A DNA stretch of 64,000 nucleotides from Anaerolineales bacterium (GTDB lineage: Bacteria; Chloroflexota; Anaerolineae; Anaerolineales; Villigracilaceae). Location: contig CP129482.1 in NCBI GenBank assembly GCA_030583925.1, forward strand, positions 1,240,001 through 1,304,000, given 5' to 3'. Position numbers and translations under genes: made by a program. Of the stretch, positions 1 through 8,948 are shown in pieces. How positions within the stretch are numbered: the stretch's first letter is position 1; each line of letters begins with the position of its first letter. The notes under the pieces were generated by a model. It saw only the letters and a list, made by a program, of their open reading frames with translations, searched no databases and was not told the origin of the DNA.

Positions 1-245
1 ACCGGGATGCTTTTGGTTTTTTCTTCGGCTTTTAATTGCTGATATACTTCCCAGCCATCCATTTCGGGCATCATCAGATCGAGTAGGATCAGATCGGGTT
101 TTTCCGCTCGAATCATTTTCAACCCCTCGATGCCGCTGGCGGCGCCGCGCACTTCATACCCCCGGCGGCCCAGAATCAACCGCATTAGATCGATCATTTC
201 TGTTTCGTCTTCGATACAAAGAATGGATTTTGCTTTGGCGTTCAT
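1..245 (-). CDS. Response regulator receiver-domain protein (3' end outside window)
   Basis: The 81 visible codons encode the N-terminal half of a CheY-like receiver domain. The acidic pair Glu12-Asp13 (CIEDE) and the phosphoacceptor Asp56 in LLDLMMPEMDGWE are present. A partner histidine kinase would phosphorylate Asp56. The output domain, if there is one, lies beyond the window edge, so a single-domain CheY/Spo0F-like protein cannot be told from a full regulator. The start is the ATG at 245, and the gene diverges from exonuclease III with a gap of about 38 bases. The family call is secure; the role is unknown. Confidence 0.85.
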   Translation of the reverse strand, partial: MNAKAKSILCIEDETEMIDLMRLILGRRGYEVRGAASGIEGLKMIRAEKPDLILLDLMMPEMDGWEVYQQLKAEEKTKSIP

Positions 246-283
246 TTTTTTGTCGCAGGAAAGTTTACCATAAAGCAAAACCG

Positions 284-1048
284 ATGAAGATCGTGTCATG
301 GAATGTCAATGGTTTGCGCGCTGCCCTCGGGAAGGGCGCGCTGGACAAGGTGTGGAAATTGAAACCCGACGCGCTTTGCCTTCAGGAGATCAAAACGCGT
401 CCCGACCAATTGGACGAAGAACAACGGAAGAAATTATCCGGATATGAGGCGGTTTGGAATCCCGCCGAAAAAGCGGGATACAGCGGCGTGGCGACGTTTT
501 TGCGGACTCCCGCGCAGGAGACTCGACTCGGCGTGGACGCGCCCCGCTTCGACGTGGAAGGACGCGTCATTTCCACCCTTCATCCTGAGTTCCGCCTCTT
601 CAATGTTTACTTCCCCTCCGGCAATCGCGGCAAAACCCGCGTGGATTTCAAGTTGGATTTTTACTCCCGCTTGCTTGACGTGTGCGACGCGCTTCATCAA
701 AAAGGCGAACGGCTCATCCTCACCGGCGATTTCAACACCGCTCACATGCCCATTGACCTGAGAAACCCCAAATCGAACCAGAAAACGTCTGGCTTTTTGC
801 CTGAGGAACGCGCCTGGGTGCAGAAGTTTCTCGACCACGGCTTTGTGGACATTTATCGCCGCTTGTATCCGGAACGCGTCCAATACACGTGGTGGACGTA
901 CGTTTCCAACGCACGCCAGCGCGGCGTGGGCTGGCGTCTTGATTATTTTCTCGTCTCCGAAGCGTTGGTCCCCCGCGTCAAAGATGCCGTTATCCACGAC
1001 CAGATACTCGGTTCGGATCATTGCCCGGTGGAGTTAACTCTCGCGTAA
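284..1048 (+). CDS. xthA: Exodeoxyribonuclease III (AP endonuclease)
   Basis: This 254-residue protein belongs to the exonuclease III/ExoA family, which cuts DNA 5' of abasic sites and trims 3' blocked ends in base excision repair. Visible family motifs are WNVNG at residues 6-10, the metal-binding Glu35 in LQEIK, GDFNTAH in the middle and the C-terminal GSDHCPV with the catalytic His. The start chosen is the ATG at 284 because the protein then begins with the canonical MKIVSWNVNG; an upstream in-frame start at 230 would add 18 unconserved residues. It is transcribed away from the response regulator gene. Confidence 0.95.
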   Translation: MKIVSWNVNGLRAALGKGALDKVWKLKPDALCLQEIKTRPDQLDEEQRKKLSGYEAVWNPAEKAGYSGVATFLRTPAQETRLGVDAPRFDVEGRVISTLHPEFRLFNVYFPSGNRGKTRVDFKLDFYSRLLDVCDALHQKGERLILTGDFNTAHMPIDLRNPKSNQKTSGFLPEERAWVQKFLDHGFVDIYRRLYPERVQYTWWTYVSNARQRGVGWRLDYFLVSEALVPRVKDAVIHDQILGSDHCPVELTLA

Positions 1049-1150
1049 ATCGGCGGTCTTTCGACTGCCGCCTAAACCATTGGTAACGCGCTAATTATTA
1101 GAATATTATATAAAATTCCAGCAAGTCTATCCCCGAACTGGTCTCGTTGG

Positions 1151-1176
1151 TATAATCTCGCACGGAATTATCCGGA
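1151..1176 (+). promoter_or_regulatory. Candidate -10 box and ribosome binding site of ftsH
   Basis: A perfect TATAAT lies at 1151-1156 after an AT-rich stretch, and GGAGG at 1172-1176 sits 6 bases before the GTG start of ftsH. No good -35 box is visible, so the promoter rests on the -10 alone. Confidence 0.5.
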
Positions 1177-1182
1177 GGCACA

Positions 1183-3045
1183 GTGAATCCAAGAAACCAG
1201 TCTTTTATCGTCACCTTCCTGTTGATCGTCGCCGTCGCTGCGATGGTGTTTATGATGATCCAACGGGATACAACCTCAGACCAATCGCTCACGATCAACC
1301 AGTTAGCCAAAGATATCCAACTCGGGAAAGTCTCCCGCGTGGTCATTGACGCGGACGATAGTCTGCGGGTGGTCTACACGAGCGGCACGGAAGAGGGCGT
1401 CGAATCGTACAAAGAACCGAATTCGACCCTTGTCGAGCAGTTGATCGCCCTCGGCGTCACACAGGAGCAACTCTCGCCGGATAACGTGAAGATCGAAGTC
1501 AAACCGCCTTCTCAGTGGGCTGGCTTTTTGAGCGGCGCGCTCTACATCTTGCCGGTTGTGTTCATGGCTGGCGTGCTGTGGTTCATCTTCCGGCAGGCAC
1601 AGGGAAGCAACAATGCCGCCATGTCGTTCGGCAAATCCCGCGCTCGTATGTTCAGCGGGGAGCATCCCACGGTCACGTTTCAGGATGTGGCTGGGGCGGA
1701 GGAATCCAAGCAGGAGTTGGCGGAAGTCGTCGAATTCCTGAAAGAACCGCAGAAGTTCATCCAACTCGGCGCGCGCATCCCGAAGGGCGTTTTGCTCGTC
1801 GGACCTCCCGGAACCGGCAAGACTCTTCTTGCAAAAGCGGTCTCCGGCGAGGCGGGCGTTCCCTTCTTCTCCATCTCCGGTTCTGAATTTGTCGAAATGT
1901 TCGTGGGCGTGGGCGCAAGCCGCGTGCGCGACCTGTTCGATCAGGCAAAGCGACATTCGCCTTGCATCGTCTTCGTGGATGAGATCGACGCGGTCGGTCG
2001 TCAACGCGGGGCGGGGCTGGGCGGCTCGCACGACGAGCGCGAACAAACCCTCAACCAGATGCTCGTCGAAATGGACGGCTTCGACACGGACACCAACGTC
2101 ATCATCATCGCCGCGACCAACCGTCCCGATATCCTCGACCCGGCGCTTCTGCGTCCCGGTCGTTTCGATCGCCGCGTCACGCTCGACCGCCCAGACATGA
2201 AAGGACGCGAGGCGATCCTCAAAGTTCACGTCAAAGGCAAACCGTTGGATCCGAACGTTGACCTCGCTTCGCTTGCTCGCGGCACGCCCGGCTTCGTCGG
2301 CGCGGACATCGAAAACCTCGTCAACGAGAGCGCCATTTTAGCCGCGCGACGCAACAAGAAATCCATCGGGCAATCCGAATTAGAAGAAGCCATAGAACGC
2401 GTAGTGATGGGACCGGAGCGCAAGTCGCGGCTGATCTCGGATGAAGAAAAACGCATCATCGCCTACCATGAGGCTGGGCACGCCGTCGTCGGCAACGCCA
2501 TCGCCGAAGCGGACCCGGTTCAAAAAGTGACCATCGTCGGGCGCGGGCAGGCTGGCGGGCTGACGTGGTTCCGCCCGGATGAAGATCGTTTGCTGTATTC
2601 TCGCAAGAAATTGCTTGCGAACCTCGCGTACATGCTTGGCGGGCGCGTTGCCGAGGAAATCGTCTTCGACGACATCACCTCCGGCGCTTCCAATGACATT
2701 GAACAAGTCACGCGTCTTGCCCGCAGTATGGTCACGCGACTCGGCATGAGCGGCGAATTAGGTCCGATGATGTACGGTCAAAAAGAAGAACTGATCTTCC
2801 TCGGTCGCGAAATTTCGGAACAACGCGATTACTCCGAAGCGGTCGCCGAACAGATTGACGGCGAAGTCCGCAAGATCGTGGACGATTCGTATAAATTGGC
2901 GAAGAAACTCCTCACCAAATACCGCGCGCAGCTAGACGCGGTTGCTGGCAAACTACTTGAAGTGGAAACGCTGACGCGCGAAGAGTTCGAGAAGATCTTC
3001 CCGCCGCCGTTCCCGAAGAAGAGCGGAACTCCACAATTGGTGTGA
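1183..3045 (+). CDS. ftsH: ATP-dependent zinc metalloprotease FtsH
   Basis: This 620-residue membrane AAA protease degrades damaged membrane proteins and regulatory proteins. Two transmembrane segments (about residues 7-26 and 115-135) flank a periplasmic FtsH_ext domain. The AAA module has Walker A GPPGTGKT at 207-214, Walker B with Asp266-Glu267 and the second region of homology ending in RPGRFDRR. The peptidase domain carries the zinc motif HEAGH at 429-433. The start is GTG at 1183, supported by GGAGG at 1172-1176. It is a single-gene unit ending at a strong terminator. Length and motifs are normal for the family. Confidence 0.97.
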   Translation: MNPRNQSFIVTFLLIVAVAAMVFMMIQRDTTSDQSLTINQLAKDIQLGKVSRVVIDADDSLRVVYTSGTEEGVESYKEPNSTLVEQLIALGVTQEQLSPDNVKIEVKPPSQWAGFLSGALYILPVVFMAGVLWFIFRQAQGSNNAAMSFGKSRARMFSGEHPTVTFQDVAGAEESKQELAEVVEFLKEPQKFIQLGARIPKGVLLVGPPGTGKTLLAKAVSGEAGVPFFSISGSEFVEMFVGVGASRVRDLFDQAKRHSPCIVFVDEIDAVGRQRGAGLGGSHDEREQTLNQMLVEMDGFDTDTNVIIIAATNRPDILDPALLRPGRFDRRVTLDRPDMKGREAILKVHVKGKPLDPNVDLASLARGTPGFVGADIENLVNESAILAARRNKKSIGQSELEEAIERVVMGPERKSRLISDEEKRIIAYHEAGHAVVGNAIAEADPVQKVTIVGRGQAGGLTWFRPDEDRLLYSRKKLLANLAYMLGGRVAEEIVFDDITSGASNDIEQVTRLARSMVTRLGMSGELGPMMYGQKEELIFLGREISEQRDYSEAVAEQIDGEVRKIVDDSYKLAKKLLTKYRAQLDAVAGKLLEVETLTREEFEKIFPPPFPKKSGTPQLV

Positions 3046-3086
3046 GGGGAGTAGATAAGTAAAACAGGAATACACGTATACAAGTG

Positions 3087-3120
3087 AAAGAGCCTCTGGC
3101 GTTTGCCAAAGGCTCTTTTT
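3087..3120 (+). terminator. Intrinsic terminator after ftsH
   Basis: An AAAGAGCC/GGCTCTTT stem (3087-3094 with 3111-3118) encloses an inner TGGC/GCCA stem and ends in a T run. It separates ftsH from the convergent acyl-CoA synthetase gene. Confidence 0.85.
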
Positions 3121-3132
3121 AATACGTGTTTT

Positions 3133-3167
3133 CGTATCTACCTGTCTACTTGTTTCCCTGCCTACTT
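3133..3167. repeat. 'TCTAC-CTGTCTACTTGTTTCC' interspersed repeat
   Basis: This short degenerate direct repeat of the form TACCTGTCTACTTGTTTCCC belongs to a family seen again near 37316-37345, 43683-43724 and, in two opposite orientations, at 53841-53967. It overlaps the 3' end of the acyl-CoA synthetase gene. Confidence 0.6.
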
Positions 3168-4865
3168 CACGCCTTCCTTATGCTGCCTCACCAACTCGCG
3201 GCGCAAAATCTTTCCGACAGTAGTTTTCGGCAGTTCGCTTCGGAATTCAACGTGCGTTGGCACTTTGTAGGGAGCCAGGCTTTCTTTGCAGAACGCGCGC
3301 AGTTCCTCTTCGGTCATTGTTTCGCCGGGTTTCAACACCACCCACGCTTTGACCGTCTCGCCGCGGTTCGGGTCAGGGATGCCTGCCACGCCGACCTCCA
3401 GCACTTTCGGGTTGGCGGCGATGGCTTCCTCCACCTCGCGGGGCCACACTTGGAAGCCGCCGGGTTTGATGAGTTCCTTCTTGCGGTCAACGATGTAGAA
3501 GTAGCCGTCCTCATCCATGCGGACGATATCGCCGGTGTACAACCAGATTTTCCCGGTCTTGTCCGCGCGCAGGGAGTTGGCTGTCTCGGTGGGCATATTA
3601 TGATAGCCCTTCATCACCTGAGGTCCGTGTAGGAGGAGTTCGCCAATTTCACCCTGCGGAAGATCCGTCTCTCCATCGTCGAGGCTGACCACGCGGCATT
3701 CCATGTTGGGCAACGGCATCCCAATGGAGCCGGTCTTGTTTTCGCCGAGTAAAGGATTACAGTGAGACGCGGTCGGCGCCTCGGAGAGACCGTAGCCTTC
3801 GAACACTTTCCCGCCGGTCAGTTTTTCGAATTGGTCTTTCGTCTCGCGCAGCAGCGCCGCAGAGCCGGAGATACATGCCTTGATGGACGAAAGATCGTAT
3901 TTACCAGCCTTCACGTCTGGGTGATTGTTGATGCCGTTGTACAACGCCGGCACGCCGGGGAAAATCGTCGCCTTGAATTTCTGGATGTTATCCAACACGT
4001 CTTTCAGATCGCGCGGGTTCGGCACCATCACCATCGTCGAGCCGGTCGACATGGCGAAGTGCATCCCTGCCACCATGCCGTAGACGTGGAAGAGCGGGAT
4101 GCCCATCAGCACGACCTCTTTTCCCTCTTCGAGGATCGTCATCCATGAACGGATTTGCAGGGTGTTCGCTACCACGTTGCGATGCACCGCGATGGCGCCC
4201 TTTGAAACGCCGGTAGTCCCGCCTGAATATTGGAACAACGCCGTATCTTCCGCGCCGACTTCCACGTTGGGTCGAGCCGCCGATTGATGTTTGGCGAGCA
4301 GGTCTTGCATCCACACATCGCCCTCAGGCAGATTCTTGTCAATGTGGAATCCGCCTTTCTTTTCACGCAGCAGCGTGAACAAGACCCGCAACACAGGCGG
4401 AAGCGCCTCTTTGAGATTCGTCACGATCACTTTTTTGATCTTCGTGTTCGGCTGCGCCTTCTTGATCGTGTTATAGAAGTTCGTCATCACGAACATCACT
4501 TCGACGCCCGCATCGTTCGCCTGATATTCGATCTCGTGCGGCGTATACAATGGATTCGTCGCGACCACCACGCCGCCCGCCTTGAGAATACCGAAATACG
4601 CCATTACAAATTGCGGTGTGTTCGGCATAAAGATACCCACGCGGTCGCCTTTCTTCACGCCCATATCCACAAGCGCCGCGGCAATGCGGTCGGAGATCTC
4701 GTTCATCTCCTTGAATGTGACGACCGCGCCCTTGAAGATCGTGCAGGCGCGGTCGGGATATTTACGTGCAGACTCGTCCAAAAAATTGGACAGCGGAACA
4801 TGTGGGATGTCAATTGTGTGCGGAACCCCTTTGTCGTAATGAGCCAGCCACGGTTTGTCGTTCAT
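3162..4865 (-). CDS. fadD: Long-chain fatty acid--CoA ligase (AMP-binding)
   Basis: This 567-residue ANL-superfamily enzyme activates a fatty acid as acyl-AMP and then acyl-CoA. It has the phosphate-binding loop YSGGTTGVSKG (from residue 213), the GYGLSEA motif, the YTGD and DRKKELIKPGG hinge motifs and the C-terminal PKTTVGKILRREL with the catalytic Lys. There is no signal peptide, so it is cytosolic or peripherally membrane-bound. Chain-length specificity cannot be read from the sequence. It stands alone between ftsH and miaA. The ATG at 4865 gives a full-length N-terminus. Confidence 0.9.
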   Translation of the reverse strand: MNDKPWLAHYDKGVPHTIDIPHVPLSNFLDESARKYPDRACTIFKGAVVTFKEMNEISDRIAAALVDMGVKKGDRVGIFMPNTPQFVMAYFGILKAGGVVVATNPLYTPHEIEYQANDAGVEVMFVMTNFYNTIKKAQPNTKIKKVIVTNLKEALPPVLRVLFTLLREKKGGFHIDKNLPEGDVWMQDLLAKHQSAARPNVEVGAEDTALFQYSGGTTGVSKGAIAVHRNVVANTLQIRSWMTILEEGKEVVLMGIPLFHVYGMVAGMHFAMSTGSTMVMVPNPRDLKDVLDNIQKFKATIFPGVPALYNGINNHPDVKAGKYDLSSIKACISGSAALLRETKDQFEKLTGGKVFEGYGLSEAPTASHCNPLLGENKTGSIGMPLPNMECRVVSLDDGETDLPQGEIGELLLHGPQVMKGYHNMPTETANSLRADKTGKIWLYTGDIVRMDEDGYFYIVDRKKELIKPGGFQVWPREVEEAIAANPKVLEVGVAGIPDPNRGETVKAWVVLKPGETMTEEELRAFCKESLAPYKVPTHVEFRSELPKTTVGKILRRELVRQHKEGVK

Positions 4866-4918
4866 GATGCCTCTCTTTTACTGGGATGTACTGAGTATAT
4901 TCAATCAAGAATCAAAAG

Positions 4919-5878
4919 TCAACCGTTCGCTGTGTCAATGTGGAGTAACACGCTCCTCTTTATATGGGCTATTGTCTTCTCGACGACTCCCTCTTCGACT
5001 TTAAACCACGTGATATTTGAATCGGACTCTTTGAACCAATTTGCCTGCCTGCGGACGAAAACCCGCGTCGCGCGACGGGTGAGCTGTTTCGCCTCCTCGA
5101 CCGTGATGCGCCCTTCGAGCGCCTGCACGCATTCGCGATACCCGATCGCAGACATCGTCGGCAGGGAGGGGGAGTACCCGCGCGCCAATAGACTTTTCAC
5201 TTCATCCATCAACCCGTTTGCATACATCGCCTCGATGCGCGCGTCCACACGTTGATACAACTCCTCGCGCAGACGCGTCAACCCGATGGTGATCAAGCGA
5301 TACGGCGATTCGCCCTGTCCACGTTGCTCGGAGAATTTTTTACCGGTGATCGAAATGACCTCCAGCGCGCGAATCGTCCGGCGGACGTTGCGCGGGTCGA
5401 TCTTCTCTGCGGCTATGGGATCGAGTCGTCGAAGTTCTTCGTATAGCCAAAGATAGCCTTTTTCCTCTTTTGCTTTTTCCAACTCCGCTCTCAAACCCTC
5501 GTTCGGCTCAACCTCCGGCGGACTCCAACCTTGTGCCACCGCGCGGATGTATTGCCCCGTGCCGCCGACGAGGAACGGCAATTTCTTTCGTGTATGAATG
5601 TCCGCAATTGCCTCGCGTGCTTTTTGCTGAAAGACCGCCAGACTTAAAATTTCATCTGGGTCGGCAATGTCGATCAGATGATGCGGAACGCGTGTTTGCT
5701 CTGCGAGCGTGGGTTTGGCTGTGCCAATATCCATGCCGCGATAGAAGAGACGTGAATCCGCTGAAACAATTTCGCCGTTGAGTTTTTCCGCGAGTTGAAT
5801 CGCGATTTCCGTTTTGCCGACGGCGGTTGGTCCGACGATGAGAACAAGAGGGGCTAGAGGCGGGGGGTTAGATTGCAT
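4919..5878 (-). CDS. miaA: tRNA dimethylallyltransferase
   Basis: This 319-residue enzyme transfers a dimethylallyl group to A37 of tRNAs that read codons starting with U. The P-loop GPTAVGKT and the ADSRLFYRGMDIGTAKP substrate motif are present. The ATG at 5878 is preferred over an upstream in-frame start because it places the P-loop at the usual distance from the N-terminus. With this start the gene overlaps the end of the yraN-like gene by 11 bases, indicating translational coupling in a glycosyltransferase-yraN-miaA operon. Confidence 0.93.
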   Translation of the reverse strand: MQSNPPPLAPLVLIVGPTAVGKTEIAIQLAEKLNGEIVSADSRLFYRGMDIGTAKPTLAEQTRVPHHLIDIADPDEILSLAVFQQKAREAIADIHTRKKLPFLVGGTGQYIRAVAQGWSPPEVEPNEGLRAELEKAKEEKGYLWLYEELRRLDPIAAEKIDPRNVRRTIRALEVISITGKKFSEQRGQGESPYRLITIGLTRLREELYQRVDARIEAMYANGLMDEVKSLLARGYSPSLPTMSAIGYRECVQALEGRITVEEAKQLTRRATRVFVRRQANWFKESDSNITWFKVEEGVVEKTIAHIKRSVLLHIDTANG

Positions 5879-6218
5879 TTTCAAAATAAGTGATTCTCGG
5901 TTGTGTCCCCGGTTTCCCCTCAATTGAAATCACGTCAATTTGCCAATCGTCAATTTCATGTTCCGCCGCGTAGTGTTCCGCCGCCGCGATCATGTGCTGG
6001 CGTTTGCGCGCGGTGATGGATTCCTCCGGCAAGCCCATCTTGTCTGAGGTGCGGGTTTTTACTTCGATGAAGACGATGACCTCGGCTTGCTTGGCAACGA
6101 TGTCAATTTCGCCGTAGGGAGTGCGCGCGTTGCGGGCGAGAATTTCACATCCGCGCTGAGCAAGATAGTCTGCGGCAATCTCTTCGCCCCACTTGCCGAT
6201 GCGCTGGTTGTGTTTCAT
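5868..6218 (-). CDS. YraN family protein (UPF0102)
   Basis: This 116-residue protein has the YraN/UPF0102 fold of the restriction-endonuclease superfamily. It shows the N-terminal GKWGEEIAADYL, then YGEIDIVAKQ and FIEVKTRT, which supply the Glu/Asp...Asp...Glu-x-Lys pattern of a PD-(D/E)XK nuclease. The biological role of the family is not established. It overlaps the glycosyltransferase stop by 4 bases (ATGA) and miaA by 11 bases, so it is co-translated with both. Confidence 0.88.
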   Translation of the reverse strand: MKHNQRIGKWGEEIAADYLAQRGCEILARNARTPYGEIDIVAKQAEVIVFIEVKTRTSDKMGLPEESITARKRQHMIAAAEHYAAEHEIDDWQIDVISIEGKPGTQPRITYFENAI

Positions 6219-7417
6219 TCAAGGAATTCCTTTAGAACGGAACGCAATCTTTCCTCGATGCTTGGTTTTATGGGTTTGGTATTCGAAACCAGACGCGTGT
6301 AATGACTAAGCATGATCTTGGTCGTATTTTCGATGGAGAATTGATGCGACGCCTCTTGTGCCGCTGCGCCCATTTTCTTTTGTAAATCTTTATTCAAGCA
6401 GAGCGCGGTCAGTTTGGCGGTGAAAGAGGCGAGGTCGTCTACCGAGAGCAGACCAGTTTCCCCGTCCGCGATGGAATCGCCGATGCCCGGCGAGTCGATG
6501 CCGACGATGGGGAGTCCCGCCGCCATGCCTTCGATCACCGAAAATGGATGAACTTCCGTCACCGATGCGGTTGCGAAAATATCGCACATAGCAAGATAGG
6601 ATGGAAGTTTCGCGTACGGGACTGTTCCGGTGAATTTCACACGATCCATAATTTCCAGTTCGTTGGCAAACTCCTTGATGCCCTCTTCGTGTTCTTTTTG
6701 CCCGCCGCCGACAACAAGCAATTTCGTGCGAGGAACAGCGCGCGAAACGCCGGCGAAGGCGCCTAACAATAGTTCGAGGTTTTTTTCGGGCGCGATGCGT
6801 CCCATGTACACGATGAGAATATCGTCGGCGTCGAAACCGAATTTTTCACGCGAGAGCGGCGCGGCTGATAGAAACGGTTGTAAGTCGGCTCCGTTCGGCA
6901 CAACTTCGATGTGACTGGTAACGCCATATTGCCGCAGAACTTTTTCCATGCCGCGCGAAGGCGAGATGACGAGGTCGGTGTTTTCGCAAAACGCCGGCAT
7001 ATACGCTTGCAACATGCCCATGCTCACTTCGGCGGGCATGAGGGGCACGCGGGTTTGCGCGTATAGGTCGTAGCGCGTGTGATTGGTAAAGATGATCGGG
7101 ATATTGCGTTTGCGGCCGTAGATGAGCGCCAGCCGTCCGCTCATGAACGGGTGATGCACGTGGATAATGTCCATGGTCTGGATGATGCGTTGCGCCTGTG
7201 TGCTGTGTCTGAGGGAGAGGTAGAAGCCGGTGTCTGAGAGCGGCAAGCCGGGACTGCGGATCACGCGCGGATCCTCATCCGGATGTTCGAGGTCGCCGAA
7301 GGTGAACACATAGACTTCGTGACCGAGCGCTTCGAGGGCGCGTTTGTTCAGGTCAACGTAACTCGTCACGCCGCTGACGTGGGGTTTGTAGGCGTCTGTC
7401 ATCATTCCGATTCGCAT
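6215..7417 (-). CDS. Glycosyltransferase family 4 protein
   Basis: This 400-residue GT-B glycosyltransferase has the N-terminal acceptor-site motif PHVSGVTSYV and the nucleotide-sugar motif APEKNLELLLGAF. Its EVHPFSVIEGMAAGLPIVG contains the family E-x7-E pattern. The closest functional neighbours I know are diacylglycerol glucosyltransferases and mannosyltransferases of membrane glycolipid synthesis, but donor and acceptor cannot be assigned. It is the first gene of the operon with yraN and miaA, joined to yraN by an ATGA overlap. Confidence 0.88.
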   Translation of the reverse strand: MRIGMMTDAYKPHVSGVTSYVDLNKRALEALGHEVYVFTFGDLEHPDEDPRVIRSPGLPLSDTGFYLSLRHSTQAQRIIQTMDIIHVHHPFMSGRLALIYGRKRNIPIIFTNHTRYDLYAQTRVPLMPAEVSMGMLQAYMPAFCENTDLVISPSRGMEKVLRQYGVTSHIEVVPNGADLQPFLSAAPLSREKFGFDADDILIVYMGRIAPEKNLELLLGAFAGVSRAVPRTKLLVVGGGQKEHEEGIKEFANELEIMDRVKFTGTVPYAKLPSYLAMCDIFATASVTEVHPFSVIEGMAAGLPIVGIDSPGIGDSIADGETGLLSVDDLASFTAKLTALCLNKDLQKKMGAAAQEASHQFSIENTTKIMLSHYTRLVSNTKPIKPSIEERLRSVLKEFLE

Positions 7418-7512
7418 GGGGCTATGCTACGGCATGGAAGGGAGGGTGTCAAGTGAGGGTGGGGGGTGGGGAATCGAGAATGGAGGATGGAGAATGGAGG
7501 CGTGATAGAATC
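7418..7512. promoter_or_regulatory. Gap with a purine-rich direct repeat and a -10 box for the ThiS-like gene
   Basis: Copies of GAGAATGGAGGATGGAGAAT lie at about 7473-7498. An extended -10 element (TGA TAGAAT, hexamer 7506-7511) ends only 6 bases before the ATG at 7518. Transcription from it would begin at or next to the start codon, so the ThiS-like message is probably leaderless. Confidence 0.45.
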
Positions 7513-7517
7513 GAGGC

Positions 7518-7712
7518 ATGGCTGTTAAATTGTTGTTACGCGAGAAAGAATTCGAAGTGAAACCCGGGATGATGCTGTTGGACGCGTTGAGGAAGTGCGA
7601 CATCGTGCCGGAGTCGGTGATCGCGACGCGCGAGGGCGAGATGATCCTCGACGATGAGATTCTCAAAGACGGCGACGAGGTCAAGTTGGTCGCGGTGATT
7701 TCGGGAGGATGA
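7518..7712 (+). CDS. ThiS/MoaD-like sulfur carrier protein (TtuB-like)
   Basis: This 64-residue ubiquitin-fold protein ends in Gly-Gly, the site that is adenylated and thiocarboxylated in ThiS, MoaD and TtuB. It lies immediately upstream of a TtuA-type tRNA 2-thiouridine synthetase. In Thermus-type systems TtuB delivers sulfur to TtuA, so this protein is probably the dedicated carrier. ThiS for thiamine or MoaD for molybdopterin are less likely because no such genes are nearby. There is no Shine-Dalgarno sequence and a -10 box sits right before the start, suggesting a leaderless transcript. Confidence 0.8.
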   Translation: MAVKLLLREKEFEVKPGMMLLDALRKCDIVPESVIATREGEMILDDEILKDGDEVKLVAVISGG

Positions 7713-7799
7713 TGTCGTTGCGAGGAGCGTTTTAACGCGACGACGCAATCTGCTCGCTAACCGGGAGATTGCTTCGGGCTATCGCCCTCGCAATGACAT
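7712..7799. repeat. REP-like palindrome, 'TCRTTGCGAGG...CCTCGCAATGACA' family (copy 1)
   Basis: The ends TCGTTGCGAGGAGC and CCTCGCAATGACA are inverted copies around GCAATC...GATTGCTTCGG. It fills the gap between the sulfur carrier and the ttuA-like gene. Further copies are at 18305-18340 (half), 19319-19402, 20304-20400 and 46902-46969. Confidence 0.85.
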
Positions 7800-7806
7800 G
7801 TGAATT

Positions 7807-8747
7807 ATGAAATGTAAAAAGTGCGGAGCCAAAGCCTCGGTGAACATGCGCCAGCACAAACTGGCGTTGTGCAAAGACCATTACCTCGAATGGATTCCCG
7901 AACAGACCGAGCGCTTCATCAAAAAATACGCGATGTTCAGAGGCGCGACGAAAAAATTCTCGTCGCGGTTTCAGGCGGCAAGGATTCGCTTGGGTTGTGG
8001 GACATCCTCACGCGCCTGGGCTATCAAGCCGACGGGTTGTACCTCGGTCTGGGAATTGACGGCGGTATAAATTATTCGCGCGAGTCGCAGCGCCTCACCG
8101 AAAAATTCGCAAACGAAAATAATCTCAAACTGCACATCGTGGACATCGAAAAAGAATACGGTCAGCCCATTCCCATCTTGTCGGAAATTTCGCATCGCGG
8201 ACATGGCAAACCCTGCGCGGTGTGCGGGCTGGCGAAACGTCACGAGATGAATCGCATCGCGCGTGACCTCGGCTACGATGTGTTGGCGACCGGTCACAAT
8301 TTGGATGACGAGGCGGCGGTGTTGTTCGGCAACACGCTTTCATGGTCGGCGGAATTTCTCCTGCGACAGGGACCGGTTCTTGCCGCGACGGGTGGACTGG
8401 CGCGCAAGGTGAAGCCGCTCTGCCGCTTCTACGAACGCGAGATGACGGCGTATTGCCTGGCGTGCGGCATCGAGTACATTTACGAGGAATGTCCGTTCGC
8501 CGATGGATCGCAGTCCATTTATTACAAGGAACTGCTGAACAAACTCGAAACCGACCGCCCCGGCGCCAAGTTGACGTTCTATCTTCGTTTCCTCGAAGCG
8601 CGCAAAAGCGGAGAGTTGTTCGTGGAAAAAGATTTCAAGCAAGCGCATTTGCACCCTTGTGCGAGGTGCGGACAACCCACGTCGGCGCCGGAGTTGTGTT
8701 CATTTTGCAGAACGATAGAAAAGCTAAATGCCGTTGCGCCGACATAA
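7807..8747 (+). CDS. ttuA: TtuA/CTU1-type tRNA 2-thiolation protein, apparent frameshift
   Basis: This PP-loop protein thiolates uridine in tRNA using sulfur from a TtuB-like carrier. The N-terminal zinc motif (CKKC at the start and an LCKDHY element, ending in KKYAMF) reads in the frame of 7807. The rest (ILVAVSGGKDSL PP-loop, PCAVCGLAKR cysteines, C-terminal CARCGQPTSAPELCSFC zinc site) reads in the frame of 7821. The switch falls at about 7940-7956, near AGAG and a run of six A. Removing two bases would restore a protein of normal spacing (MFRRDEKILV). It may be a sequencing error, a real mutation or a programmed shift. Both halves are otherwise intact. Confidence 0.82.
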
Positions 8748-8808
8748 GGAGCGCCAAAACACAGGATGATGCGCTATGAGGCAATCAAAAACATCAGCCA
8801 CGGATTTC

Positions 8809-8845
8809 ACGAATTCACACGGATTTTTTCTAGACTTAGCGGAAT
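8809..8845. repeat. 'AGCCACGGATTTCACGAATTC' interspersed repeat
   Basis: AGCCACGGATTTCACGAATT followed by CACACGGATTTTT resembles a direct-repeat family common between genes in many bacteria. Only this one copy is visible here, so membership is from memory. Confidence 0.4.
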
Positions 8846-8908
8846 TCGCGGTAAGGATTGTGATTTCTTCATTACTTCGACTTTAGATACCCCCAACCTA
8901 AATTGGAG

Positions 8909-8936
8909 TTGGTTTTTAGAATATATGTGCTAAAAT
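8909..8936 (+). promoter_or_regulatory. Promoter of the ycaQ-like gene
   Basis: TTGGTT (8909-8914), a 16-base spacer and TAAAAT (8931-8936) preceded by TGC make an extended -10 promoter just upstream of the start at 8949. Confidence 0.5.
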
Positions 8937-8948
8937 GGGCGGAAGTTT

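Noticed and set aside
4230..5255. A 341-codon plus-strand ORF opposite the acyl-CoA synthetase and miaA genes
   Set aside because: It runs antisense through two well-conserved genes; its peptide is rich in His and Arg as expected from the reverse strand of GC-rich codons.
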